Origin: Hedera helix
Lineage: Eukaryota > Streptophyta > Magnoliopsida > Apiales > Araliaceae
Direction of reading: 5' to 3'
Length of the DNA: 64,000 bases
Assembly: GCA_947179155.2 (NCBI GenBank)
Contig: OX359266.1
Span: 15,399,098 to 15,463,097 of the forward strand
Positions 45,986 to 57,837 of the stretch are shown piece after piece (position 1 is the first letter of the stretch; each line of letters opens with the position of its first letter). The translations under genes and the position numbers were made by a program. The notes below the pieces were generated by a model. The model was not told where the DNA came from. It did no database searches and was given only the letters and a program-made list of their open reading frames with translations.

Positions 45986-47217
45986 CAATTGTTATATTGA
46001 TAAAATTTTATTGTTTATGGAAATTAAGGGATTAATAATTAAATTAATCCAAATTTAAATGAAAAGTTAATGAGGAAGTTAGTAAAATTGTAATTATTGA
46101 TTTTAGATTTAATCAATAATTATGAAGGAAGTTTAGAGATTATTTAAAGAGGAGAATGCAATTATATAAATTATGTAATATTAAATTATATAATTTATAT
46201 AAGAAAGTTAATATAAATAGTAAGGAAATAATAATTATATAAATTATATAAAAATAATTATATAATTTATATAAGGAGAATACATGAATTAAGAAAGAAA
46301 ATATAATTGTACAAATGGTACAATTTTATTTTATGGTGTATATTTAATGTATGTCAAATAGTAAAGAAATAGGGGAAAAAATGAGGAAAAAAATGTTTTA
46401 ATTTAGTAAAATTATGTTATGGTATAATGAAGTTATTATGACTTTTATGGGAGATAATATTTCAGAAACGTAAACATGTTGATGTAACATGTTGTCCAAG
46501 TAATGAAGTGAAAAAGTATAAAAAATAATTTTTATATATTGTATGAATTATTTTATTAATTTTTGAGGTATAAATTACCTCATATAATTACATGCATGTC
46601 ATTATGCGTGTACAAAATTTGTCAAGTAAAGTACCTAAAAAGGGTATAAATATTAGTTATAAATAATATTATGAGTTTTAGTAAATTAAAATAAATATTT
46701 TACATATATTATGTAAAATATTTATTACACGAAATAATTACGAAATGTATTAAATTCTTAATTGTGCATGAATTTTTGCTAACCTGAAACCAAGTCGGTT
46801 GTTGCATAAGAAAGGCGGTGGAAGTAAATGTTTTCTCCAAAATGATTAAGTATTTTACTTATGAAAAAAGAAGGAAAAAGGAATAAGAAAGAAAAAAAAC
46901 AAAAACAAAAACAAAAACAAACATAACACTCTCTATTTTCTTCTACCACCCGAAAGCCACCACCTCCACCATAAGACCACCATTGCCGTCAAGAGGAAAA
47001 TATTGGTGCCATCAAGAGGGGAATAACAAGTTTCAAAGAAGGTGTTTAAGCTATTGGGAAGATATAAATCAATTTATATGGTTTATTTTGATATTTTTTG
47101 TGGTAAAATAATTTTATGAAAAATTAGAAAATAATTAGAATAATGATTCTAAATAATTTTTGGATGTATATTTATGAATTTTATGAATAATTTTTGGATG
47201 TATATTTATGAATTATA
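45590..47217 (+). mobile_element. Truncated LTR of the S1 family inside Tekay-2 pol
   Basis: It starts TGTGAGGACCCGAAT and aligns base by base with 636 to about 2240 of solo LTR S1, including the repeated ATTATATAAATTATATAA segments and the GTAACATGTTGTCCAA word (46485). It stops at the place equivalent to S1 2233, so the 3' 1.8 kb is gone, and about 280 bases of host pol are missing at the right junction. No matching target-site duplication remains. A near-exact tandem copy of about 28 bases (GGATGTATATTTATGAATT at 47161 and 47196) marks the right end, like filler at a repaired break. Confidence 0.8.
45919..45982. repeat. (AT)n microsatellite
   Basis: About 64 bases of AT dinucleotide inside the truncated LTR. 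Solo LTR S1 has only a short TATATATA run at the same place (961-985), so the tract expanded after insertion or in its source. Confidence 0.95.
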
Positions 47218-50200
47218 TCTGCATACTTTTTCTGTCGATCCTGAGCTGCTACTAATCGAGCTCATATCAACCTGACTGTATCCGCCGTTTGTTGAACTAT
47301 TTCGGGTCCTAACAGTTGACGTTCGCCAACTTCATCCCAACACAAAGGAGTTTTGAACTTTCTTCCATATAAAGCTTCGTAAGGCGGCATTCCTATACTT
47401 GTGTGGTAAATGTTGTTATACGCAAATTCCACCAAAGGTAGATGATCATCCCAATTTCCTTTGAAGTCCATAATACATGCCCGCAACATATCCTCTAAGG
47501 TTTGTATCGTCCTTTCACTTTGACCGTCAGTTTGAGGATGGTAGGCCGTACTCAACCTCAGTTGTGTCCCTAACCTCTCTTGTAGACTCCTCCAAAAATT
47601 TGATGTAAAGTGCAAATCTAGATCTGAGATAATTGACACTAGTACTCCGTGCCGCGTTATCACTTCTTTAATGTAGATTCTAGCCAATCGATCTAAATTG
47701 TATTTGATCTTGATTGGCAGGAAGTGGGCCGACTTTGTTAGTCTGTCTACGATCACCCATACAGCATCGTAGCCCTTTTGAGTAGTTGGAAGTCCTACCA
47801 CGAAATCCATGGTAATATGTTCCCACTTCCATTCTGGAATTTCAAGAGGTTGTAGCAGCCCACTTGGCTTCTGATGCTCAGCTTTAATTCGCTGACACGT
47901 CAAGCACCGACTTACATAGTCCGCAATTTCACGTTTCATGTTTGACCACCAAAAATGCTTTCGTAAATCTTGGTACATTTTTGTACTTCCTGGATGATCA
48001 AGAATTTTGAATTATGTGCTTCCTGGAATATATCTTCTTTCAATTCAGATACTGCTGGTATCCAGATTCGCCCTTCAAATTTGAGAATTCCATCACTTGA
48101 TGTAACCCTATTCCTTACTCGGGCATAATCATCATTTGCAAATTGTGCTTCCTTCACTTTATCTAACAATGTCGGTTGCATCTTTAAAACAAATAGCATC
48201 TCATCTGCTTCGGAGGGATACTTCACTTCAATTTCCAACTTTGTCATCTCCTAAATTAGTTTATCCTGAACAGTTAATTTCATCAACTTTTCTCTCTCTT
48301 TTCTACTTAAAGCGTCCTCTACTACATTAGCTTTTCCTGGATGGTAGATGATTTCACAATCATAGTCTTTTATCAATTTCAGCCACCTTCGCTGACGCAT
48401 ATTCAACTCCTTTTGCGTGAAGATATATTTCAGACTCTTATGGCCTGTATATATTTTTTACATTTCTCTCCATAGAGGTAATGTCTCCATATCTTCAATG
48501 CAAAGACTACTGCTGCCAATTCCAAATCTTGCGTTGGATACCCCTTTTCATAATCTTTCAACTGTCGTGATGCATATGCAATAACCTTATCGTTCTGCAT
48601 AAGCACACAACCTAATCCTTTATGAGAGGCATCACTGTACACCACAAAATTTCCTGTTTCATTAGGTAGAGCCAACACCGGAGCTTCACTTAATCTCTTC
48701 TTTAACTCACAAAAACTTTCTTCACATTTATCTGTCCACACAAACTTTACAGACTTCCTAGTCAAATTAGTTAGCGGAGTTGCTATCTTAGAAAAATCTT
48801 GAATAAATCGTCGATAATAACCCGCTAGACCTAAGAAACTTCTCACCTCTATTGGTGTTTTTGGTTGTTCCCAATTAATTACAGCTTCAACTTTTGTAGG
48901 GTCCACAAAAATTCCATCTTTATCAATAACATGACCCAAAAAGTGAACTCTTTCCAACCAGAATTCACACTTCGAGAATTTGGCATATAACTTTTCTTTT
49001 CTCAAAGTTTCTAGAACTATCTTTAAATGATCTGCTTGCTCTTCCTGAGACTTGGAATATACCAAGATATCATCTATGAAAACCACTACAAATTTATCCA
49101 AATAGGGTTTAAAAATTCTATTCATCATATCCATAAATGTCGCTGGTGCATTCGTCAATCCAAACGGCATCACTAGAAACTTGTAATGACCATAACGAGT
49201 TCTGAATGTTGTTTTCGGTACATCCTCCTTCCTTATTTTCAGTTGATGATACCCAGACCAACGATCAATCTTTGAAAAATATTTTGTTCCTTTTAACTGA
49301 TCAAAAAGATCATCAATCCTTGAGAAAGGGTATTTATTCTTAATGGTCATCTTATTTAACTCTCTGTAATCAATACACAATCGTAAGGTTTCATACTTCT
49401 TTTTAACAAATAACACTGGTGCTCCACATGGAGACACACTCGGTTGAATAAATTTCTTATCTAATAGCTCATGTAGTTGTTTCATTAACTCTTTCACTTC
49501 CACTAGAGCCATTCTATACGGAGCCTTAGATATTGGAGTTGTTCCTGGTGCTAAATCAATCATAAACTCAATTTCCCGATCTGGTGGAAGACCAGGTAAG
49601 TCATCCGAAAACACATCGAAAAATTCGTTCACTACCGGTATGTTTTCCATTTTCATTTTCCCTTTCTGGGTATCCATCACATATGCTAAGTATCTCGTAC
49701 CTCCCTTCCTTAACGCCTTTCTAGCTTGCATGACTGACAGAAAACTAAATTGTCTCGATAATTTGTTACCATAAAACACTACTTTCGACTTTTGGGGAGT
49801 CTGTAAAGTTACACAATTCCTCTGATAATCAATCATGGCCTTATGGTTATACAACCAGTCCATCCCTAGGATGACGTCAAATTCCCCAAAACGTATCATA
49901 ATTAAATCCACATATAACTTATGCTTTCTTATCAACATAGGACAATGCTTATGCACATGGTTAACATGTATCACATCTTTGTTTGCAATCTCTATATTCA
50001 AGGGTTGTTCTAAGTTTTCATGAGTCAACCCTAATCTTCTAGCAAATTCATCAGATATAAAAGAGCACGTAGCACCCGAATTAAAAAGCAATAATGCATT
50101 AGTATTGCAAATTGAAATGATACTTGACACCACGTCTTTAGACTTTTCTGTATCTTGCGCCGTCATGTTAAAGGTTCGAGCAGTAGGACGTCCTAGTTGA

Positions 50201-50318
50201 GCTGGTGTGGGGAATTTCAGTTTTCCTTCGGTGTTTGCTCCTTTCACTCCACTCGTTACCTCCATCGTCTTCTTTGGACAGTTTCGAGCAAAATGGTATG
50301 CCGCTCCACAGTTAAAAC
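47218..50318 (-). pseudogene. Tekay-2 pol: zinc knuckle, protease, RT, RNase H, integrase core
   Basis: From 50318 downward the frame opens with the second CCHC knuckle (CGAAYHFARNC), then a 611-codon open stretch (50265-48430). Protease reads LLLFNSGATCSFIS: the catalytic Asp of the DSGA motif is Asn, a G-to-A change. RT has LRLCIDYRELNKMTIKNKYP and VVVFIDDILVY; the RNase H start has VVYSDASHKGLG. A frameshift near 48440 breaks RNase H. Further pieces carry the integrase zinc finger (47978: MYQDLRKHFWW; CLTCQR), the first Asp (ITMDFVVGLP), the second Asp (IISDLDLHF) and Glu (GQSERTIQTLED). A TGA at about 47262 ends the core early, and the gene is then cut by the truncated LTR at 47217. Better preserved than Tekay-1 but not functional. 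Confidence 0.88.
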
Positions 50319-52293
50319 TGAAAGTAATATGCCCTCAAGCCAATCACATTTGATGTGATAAGCATATACTTTGTAATCTTGTTCATTTATTAATAAAAGT
50401 ATCAAGGCATTTATTTATTCATGATTAATTACTTGAATTAATCAAATGGAAAAACCCATAGTTTTCGAGCAATGCTTTTAGAACCATGATGAGGATCATG
50501 CTAATGAGATCTAAATTCAAGATAGCTCAAAACTAAAATTGTTCCTAATCGTTGGATCACTAAAATGGGGATTAGTAGATCCGGATAGATTGGTACATAC
50601 TATGCTTGCTCTTATGAAGAGGATGATTGATCTCATAATCATTTGTGTAGAGACACTAAAGCAAGTATGTAGGTGCTTATTAGAGAATAAGTTCACTGAA
50701 CGTGACTCGATCAAGGAACACCTAATGGAGTTTTACTTGTCTGTCAATAGGAGTTCCTTATGTGATAGTCGTACAAGTGATCCTTAGACTTGAGATCATC
50801 TTAGTATCTTGTGTGTACTAAGTTATACTTTGACATATTCCTTAAGACCTATTGGTATATCAAAGGATATGATTGGGTATAATAAGGTACACATGGAGAT
50901 AGATGAATGATCAACAAAGGATCTACCACTTCCAGTAAAGGGAGAGAATGTCCTATGCGATTCAATAAGTGACAACTCAAAAATCCCTGGCTAGGGTTGA
51001 ATGGAATTAGAAAGGAGTTTCTAATTTACATTAACTAGAGTTGTGTATTTGTGAATTGAAATGCATATAATCAAATAAATAAGACTTGACAGAAATTTCA
51101 TGTCTTATATTTGATTGGGACATTGTATGGTAGAAGGATTGAATTGTACGGTAACTATTTGTTGAAAGGTCTTTTACGATTAAATGTTGAAATCTGTATT
51201 ATCTGGAAAGTCGACTAATCGCTAAGGGGACTTACCCTTATTGTGGAATAATTATTTATTCTGAATTAAAGAGTTAATTCGTAATAAATGAATTAGAATT
51301 GTTCTAATTTATTTATTATACAACCGGTTTAATATGAAGAACCTAAAGGGTCACACCGCAAAACAGTAATATTTATTTTAGAAGTGGATGACATAATCGT
51401 AATAATAAATTAAGTATATTTAATTTATAATATGGTGATAGAATAAATTAAATAGCTTAATATTTATAATTTAGTATTTTAGAAATACTAATTATAAATT
51501 AATAAGAGGAGTCTTATTATTATTATTATTACTATTATTATTATTATTACTACTAGTATTATTATTTAGTTCCTAAATGGTTTAGGAATTAATTAATAAG
51601 TAGTAATATTATTATTAAATAATTAAGTTCCTAAATAGTTTTGGAATTATAATTATAATAATAATTAATTAAGTTACTAAATGGTTTAGTAATTAATTAA
51701 TAAGAAGTACTCTCATTATTAAATAATTAAGTTCCTAAATGGTTTATGAATTGTAATTAATTAATTTAGTTCCTAATTAAATTGGGAATTAAATTAAAAC
51801 CCTAATCCTAAATAGTTTAGTAGGGTTGACTGGATCTATAAATAAGAGGAGTCTTATCATGGATCAAGGTTACACACTCTTTCATAAGAGAGGGAGAGTA
51901 CTCCATAATTCTCTAGATCTAAGAGTTAGAGAGAGAGAGAGAATCAGGGCTAGCCACCCATGGTTTGGAGAAACCAAAAATCCACTTCTTTAATTCATAG
52001 ATCTCTTGGTGGATCACCTCTAGAGGCTCAACACTTGGGGAGCTAACATTGATCCGTGGAATCTAATCGGTGAATTTGAAGAAGAACATGAAGGATTAAA
52101 GGGAGATGAACTTGTACCCGTGGAAGCTTGGTTCTACAAAAGTATAAATTCTTTTATTCTTCCTCAATTAATAATAGTCGCATAAGAAAGATCCGGGTTA
52201 TTGGTTTGTACAAAATTTTAAAATCTGATTTTCTTGCTTCCATTGCGCTTATATAATTTGATTATATGTATGTCATATTTTTGCAAACCAACA
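50319..52293 (+). repeat. 5' LTR of Copia-1
   Basis: 1975 bp. It contains an 82-codon ORF (50539-50787) that is also open in the 3' LTR (58058-58306) and partly in the old solo LTR (36783-37001), and an ATT/ACT tract at 51513-51563. It is followed at once by the primer site. Confidence 0.95.
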
Positions 52294-52294
52294 G

Positions 52295-52307
52295 TGGCAT
52301 CAGAGCC
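52295..52307 (+). promoter_or_regulatory. Primer-binding site of Copia-1, initiator tRNA-Met type
   Basis: TGGCATCAGAGCC starts two bases after the LTR end. It differs at one base from the common TGGTATCAGAGCC primer site of plant copia and chromovirus elements. Confidence 0.88.
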
Positions 52308-52500
52308 AAACTTATGCGAATTATTAATTGTTTTAATTTCATATATGTATGGGTATGTGTTTAGAACAATTTATTGGGCATAATTTGTTGTATAGAATCA
52401 TGGGTTTTGAAAATCAATTGCAAAAATCGTGTTTTAAAAAAAAAAAAAAAATTTGCAAAACTCGCGGCTGCTACAGTAGACAAAGTTACAGTTCCGCTAC

Positions 52501-52800
52501 AGTAGCGGGCGCGCATTGCGCGAAGTGACCGTTGATGCGCGCATTACGCGGGGAGCTGGGGACCGAACTGGCGCGCCTCTGCGCGGGAGCCGAGGGTCAC
52601 ACACGGCGCGCGTGGCGCGGGAGCTGAGCGTAGCGCGCATTGCGCGGAGTGTAATTTTTTCGCGTATGGCGCGGGTCTCTGCGTTCGGTGGCATTCTTGT
52701 AATTTCGACAGCGCGGTGGCAATTTGGTAAATACGGAAACGCGGTGGCAGTTTTGTAAATACCAAAAATCAGGTTTTTTCAATGGCATTTTCGTAAATAA
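52501..52800. repeat. GC hairpin array plus 28-bp repeats in Copia-1 leader
   Basis: Six CGCGC-loop-GCGCG hairpins start near 52509, 52537, 52571, 52606, 52633 and 52661, most followed by GGGAGCYG, so the unit is about 30 bases. They run into three 28-base units starting CGGTGGCA at 52686, 52714 and 52742 (exact spacing 28), and a fourth GGCATTTTCGTAAAT at 52783. The array lies 200-500 bases after the primer site in the untranslated leader. It is strikingly GC-rich in an AT-rich element. Confidence 0.88.
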
Positions 52801-53866
52801 TTGCAACTTTTAGATTTTCAATTATTTTGTAATTTTGAGCAGATTTTTAAAATTAAAAAAAATAAAAGGTTTATTTTGGGTTATTTTAAAAATCCAAATA
52901 AAAATTACAAAATATATTAAAAATAAATAGTTTATTTTTACATGATTTTATAATTAAAATAAATGGTTTATTTTAAATATGAAATTGAATTTTATGCAAC
53001 TTTAAATTGCCCATTAAATGATACCAATACATGTATGAAATGATTTATTTAATTCATGAGATGAATATTATTTATTAATATATATATTGATATATATGAT
53101 AATAAATGGGATTGATTATGGACTATTGACCAATGTGATTGGATTTAATTTTAATTAAATGCATGAATGAATGGGTTTTAATAAATGGGGTCTGCGTACC
53201 TCGTCTTTCTAATTTTTCTTATGTATAATTCTATCTCCCTCCTATGTACTTCCCATTGACTATTGATCAAGGTTTCTATTTATTGTAAATAATTTGTAAT
53301 AGGATTAGTTAGAATTATTTAGAAGAATTGGAGCAAAGAAGCAAGGAGCGCATGAAGACCCGTTTGTAATGGAGCCCGAATTTAAATGTAATTGTTACAT
53401 TTAATTTAATTTATTCTTGCACCCTAGGTTTGACCAATTGGTTTATTTGGTGGCTCGAATAAACCAAACTAGAATAAAAGTCCATAATCAATCCAAGTAG
53501 AATATAGTATTCTATATGTGCATGCTTAATATATATTTATTATATATTATCCAAACATGTTTCACATGTTAATTAATATGACGCGTATTTTATATATATA
53601 TGTGCATGCGCGCTAAACAAGATGAGACAATTAATATTAATAAACCCCTCATGATGTAGAATAAATATTATTTATAAAATGAATTAAAATGTTTAATTTA
53701 TGAATTAAAGGAGTTTAATTCAATTAAATAAAATTAGAATTGTTCTAATTTATTTATTCTACTACTCATAATATTAAGTTGTAACGTTCAAAGATATTTA
53801 TTAAAAATATCGAACGTTGCTTTCTAGCATGGTAAAACGATAGAGTATCAAATAATCATTATAAGT

Positions 53867-54157
53867 TTGTTGTGTCACACAAGGCTTATATTAATTTTTT
53901 GAGATGTTGTTTTATCACATTTGATGTTTATAAAAAGAATTGAACATTACTGTTTTGTTGTGTCACACAAGGACGGTCTTTTTCTCTTCTAATATAAGAA
54001 AATGCTAGGTTGGACTTAACTTGGATAATTTTGATTTGGATGTGTCACACATGATCATAATAATCTAAGAGGCAAAATAAAAGGAGTTACATGTTAATGT
54101 AATTGACAAGAGTTGTCTACCTATTTATTTATTTATCGTTTGTTGTGTCACACAAGG
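53867..54157. repeat. TTGTTGTGTCACACAAGG repeats in Copia-1 leader
   Basis: Exact copies at 53867-53884, 53955-53972 and 54140-54157, with a variant GATGTGTCACACATGATC at 54039-54056. Spacings are 88, 84 and 101. The core TTGTGT-C-ACACAA is a perfect inverted repeat around one base. In the variant the outer bases change on both sides (GATGTGT-C-ACACATG), so the symmetry is kept. Confidence 0.85.
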
Positions 54158-54499
54158 CTATATACATTTGAAATAGGATCCTTATTCTCACTAGCAAATC
54201 TTTAACTAGATTTGCCGAACTATATAAGGAGGGTAATATAGTTTGATGAAAATAGTGGGAGACACCATTTTAAATAAAGACCTAATTTATTTTGGTAATT
54301 AATAAAATGAATGCATGTTAATGTTGTTATTAATTCACTTAAAGAATATTGCTATGTTTAATTCACTAACACTGCATAGCATATTGGATGCTAACAATTA
54401 ATCGAACCGAATTGTTCGGATTGATTAAACAAATTTGAGAATAGTTCTCAATGCTGAAAAGCTAGCAAATATCCTTAATTTGTCTATTTCTACAAACGT

Positions 54500-57400
54500 T
54501 GTAGACTAAGCCTCTGAGAAAGAGATTGCTATTTTAAATGGCAAGATGATGCAAAGGTGGCTCAATGCATCATGCTCTCATCCATAAGTATCGAGTTACA
54601 GCGTCAACACGAGAAAATGGATGCACCTACTATATTGCTTCACATTCAATAGTTGTATGGTGAGCAAAGTAGGTCAACTAGATATAAGATATCTAAGGAG
54701 CTCTTCCGATCTATAATAACCAATGACACTACAGTAAAAGACACATGTCCTAAAGATGATCAATTAGGACAACCAGTTTTGTCAAGGATGGAGAGTTGAG
54801 TCAAGATTCGATCTTGCTGTCACTCACTGACTCTAATTCACAATATGTTGTGAACTTCAAACATTATTAAGCTATAAGTCATTTAACTGATTTGCTTAAA
54901 TATGTTGAAGACTGTTGAGAGTCATTTTCCTTCCTAGAAAAACAAAGTCTTACTCGTAGATGAATCTTCTAAGCGGAGGAAGATGGCCAAAGGTATTTCT
55001 GAGGAGTCAGAAAGAGTAGAAGGCAAAAGAAAGGCTAAACAAAGGATATAAATAAAAGTGATCCCGAGGGCAAAGAAGTTTGCTTTCATTGCGATAAGCT
55101 GGGACACTGAAAGAACAACTGCAACAGAGTTGTAGTAGTTAAGTAGAAGAAGTTTAGTGAAACTTCAGCTACAGATATAGATTTGTTCATAATGAAATAG
55201 AACTTTCTATAAGTCAAGTTTCTACTTAGGTATTAGATACCGGCTGGTGGTCTCACATATGCAAGTCGTTGCAGAGACTAAGCAGAAGTAAAAAGCTAAA
55301 TAAATGATAAGTAATCATGTGCTGGGGAATGAAGTAAAGGTTGCTGCATTAGCCATGTGAACTTATAATTTAGCACTGCCTACGGGCAAGCCTATTAAGT
55401 TAGTAAGTTGTTACTATGTTCCAGTTCTTAGAAACATTATTTCAGTTCTATGTGATGACAAGGAATGTTTTTTTGACATTATAATAATGAACAATCGTTG
55501 TTCTGTTTATAATGATAATGTTTTATTTAGAACTGGTTGATTACTTAATAGATTGTATACTTGACTTATATGAAAAATATTCCAATTTGAACAAACTAAA
55601 AGCAAATAGATGATTGAATCATACCTTCATGCAATATTGTTAACTCGGTCATGCTAATGAAACAAGACTAAAACAAGTTGTATAAAGATAGGCTTTTAGA
55701 GCTTTTGATTATAAATCAAATACAACTTGTGAATCTTGTATCATGGATAATATGACTAAATATCCATTTAGTGGACATGGGAGGGAGTTACGGAGTTGTT
55801 AGAGATGGTACACACAGTGGTGTGTGGGACCTATGACAATAAATACAAGAGGAGGGTATTCATTCATTACTTTCACTAATGATTCTAGATTTTGATATAT
55901 GTATTTAATGAAATATAAATCCAAATCGTTTGAAACGTTCAAAGAATTCAAAAGTGAAGTATAAAAACTAAATGCCAAAAGTATTAAAGTTCTTCGATTA
56001 GATCGAGAAGGGAATACTTAAAGCAGTAAGTTTCTAGATCATCTCAAGCGAAATGGTATTCTCACAATGGACATGGTGATGATCCATAATGAGTATTACC
56101 GATCTTCCAATATCCTTCTAGGGTTATGCTCTAGAAACGATCGCATATCTACTAAATAAGATACCTTCAAATTTTGTCCCCAAGACTTCATATGAGTTAT
56201 GGATAGGGAGGAAACCAAGTCTTAAGCATGTTAAGATTTGAATTGTTCAGCTTATGTCAAAAGGTTTGACAAAGATAAGCTAGGGACATGATCTGATAAG
56301 TGTAAACTTGTGGGATATCCTAAAGAAAGTTTAGGGTATCACTTCTATAATCCGACTAACTAAAAGGTGTTTGTTGAAACACGCTGCCTTATAAGAAAAA
56401 GAAGTTTTTCCTTAAAGGGTTAGTGGGAGTAAAATAGATCTTGAAGAAGTTCAAGAACCATAAAACACTACAGATCAAGTGAAGGAATCTGTACAAGTAG
56501 ATAAACCTATTGTACCACAACCAAGTCGTAAATCTGGTTTAGTACCGAAGATACCTGAATGGTATGGATTCATCATAGATGATGATGATAAGGTACGCAT
56601 CATAGTGGATGATGATCCAGATATATACGATGAGGTATGAGTATTAGATACTCAAGAGAAATGGCTGATGACCATAAAATCCAAAATGGGTCTTTGGAGA
56701 AAGACTAAAGCAGATGGCTAGGTGGAGACCTATAAGACCTAATTAGTGGTAAAAAAAATTCAAACAAGGTCAATGAGTTGACTAAGATGAAATTTTTCAC
56801 TAGTGAAAATGCATATATCCATTCGGATTTTACTTGCAGTAACAGCTTACTATACAAAAAGGATGTTTGTATGATACAACCAAAAGAATTTGTCTCCATA
56901 TAGATGGAGCAAATCAAGTATATAAGTTACAACGATCCAATTATGAATTGAAGCAAGTTTCTCGAAGATGGAACATCCGTTTTGATGAGATAATCAAAAG
57001 AGTTTGATTTTATCAAAGACAATGATGAACCAAGTATGCACAAAGGTTAGTGGGAGCACTGTGACATTTCTAGTATTATATGTTGATATAATATCAATAA
57101 GGAATGACATACCGATGCTACAATCAGTAAAGATGTGGTTGTCTAAAACTTCTCCATTAAGGACTTGGGAGAAGCGTCCTAACATTCTATTTAGGATAAA
57201 GGTCTATAGAGATAGATCATAAAGGATGCTCGGCTTAACCCAATGGACGTACATTGATTCGTTGAAATGTACTAGACTTGATATTGCTTATGTATAATAA
57301 GCAGATATCAGTTCAATTTTGGAGAAGAATATTAGAAAAGAGTTTCTAATGATGGGTCTGATACAAAACTAGAGGGTTTAACAAACTCAAGTTTGTTCAG

Positions 57401-57815
57401 ACTAACCAAGATAACAACATATCCGTTTCAGGTAATATGATTACCATGAACGGTGCTGCAGTGAGTTAGAAAAGTTCCAAACAGCAAAGAGTTGCTGATT
57501 TAGTGACAAAGACATAGTAAATAACTATAAGTGAAGCTGCAAAGGTGATTGTTTGGTTAAAAAAAGTTCATTACAGAACTTATAATGGTTCCTAACATTA
57601 AAGGAGTTTAATTCGCCAAGGAACCTAGGTCTCATCTGAAATCCAAACATGTGTTGCGGCACTTTCATATGATTAGATGAATCATTGAAAAAGAGACGAC
57701 ACCATAAAGATGGTAGACTCTTAGAACAGCATTACAGATCCATTAACTAAAGCATTTACTAAGCAATTTGTACGCCACTTAGAGAAGAATGGTATGGGGA
57801 TACCAAAGGGCGATT
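54500..57815 (+). pseudogene. Copia-1 gag-pol remains
   Basis: Recognisable pieces in copia order. Gag core is at about 54550-54930 (SSISIELQRQHEKMDAPTIL; RYKISKELFRS). A CCHC knuckle is at 55075-55125 (FHCDKLGH, then a stop, KNNC). The protease-integrase junction is near 55330-55480 (TGKPIKLVSCYYVPVLRNII). Integrase is at 55640-56250 (HANETRLKQVV; LDREGEYLK). RT is at about 56780-57230, with its YVDD region not readable. The RNase H end is at 57690-57810 (DPLTKAFTKQFVRHLEKNGM). Stops and frameshifts occur every few dozen codons, and parts are missing, including most of the RT core. No function can remain. Confidence 0.82.
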
Positions 57816-57819
57816 GGCT

Positions 57820-57837
57820 TTAGAGCAAGTGGGAGAT
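57820..57837 (+). promoter_or_regulatory. Polypurine tract of Copia-1
   Basis: TTAGAGCAAGTGGGAGAT directly before the 3' LTR. The AAGTGGGAGAT word following the pol stop is typical of plant copia elements and is well preserved although pol is not. Confidence 0.82.

Noticed and set aside
52497..52806. Arg/Ala-rich ORFs over the copia GC array
   Set aside because: Present on both strands in several frames, as expected for a CGCG tandem array.
53867..54157. CRISPR-like array (repeats of 18 bases with spacers)
   Set aside because: Only three exact repeats, irregular spacing, plant retrotransposon leader context and no cas genes.
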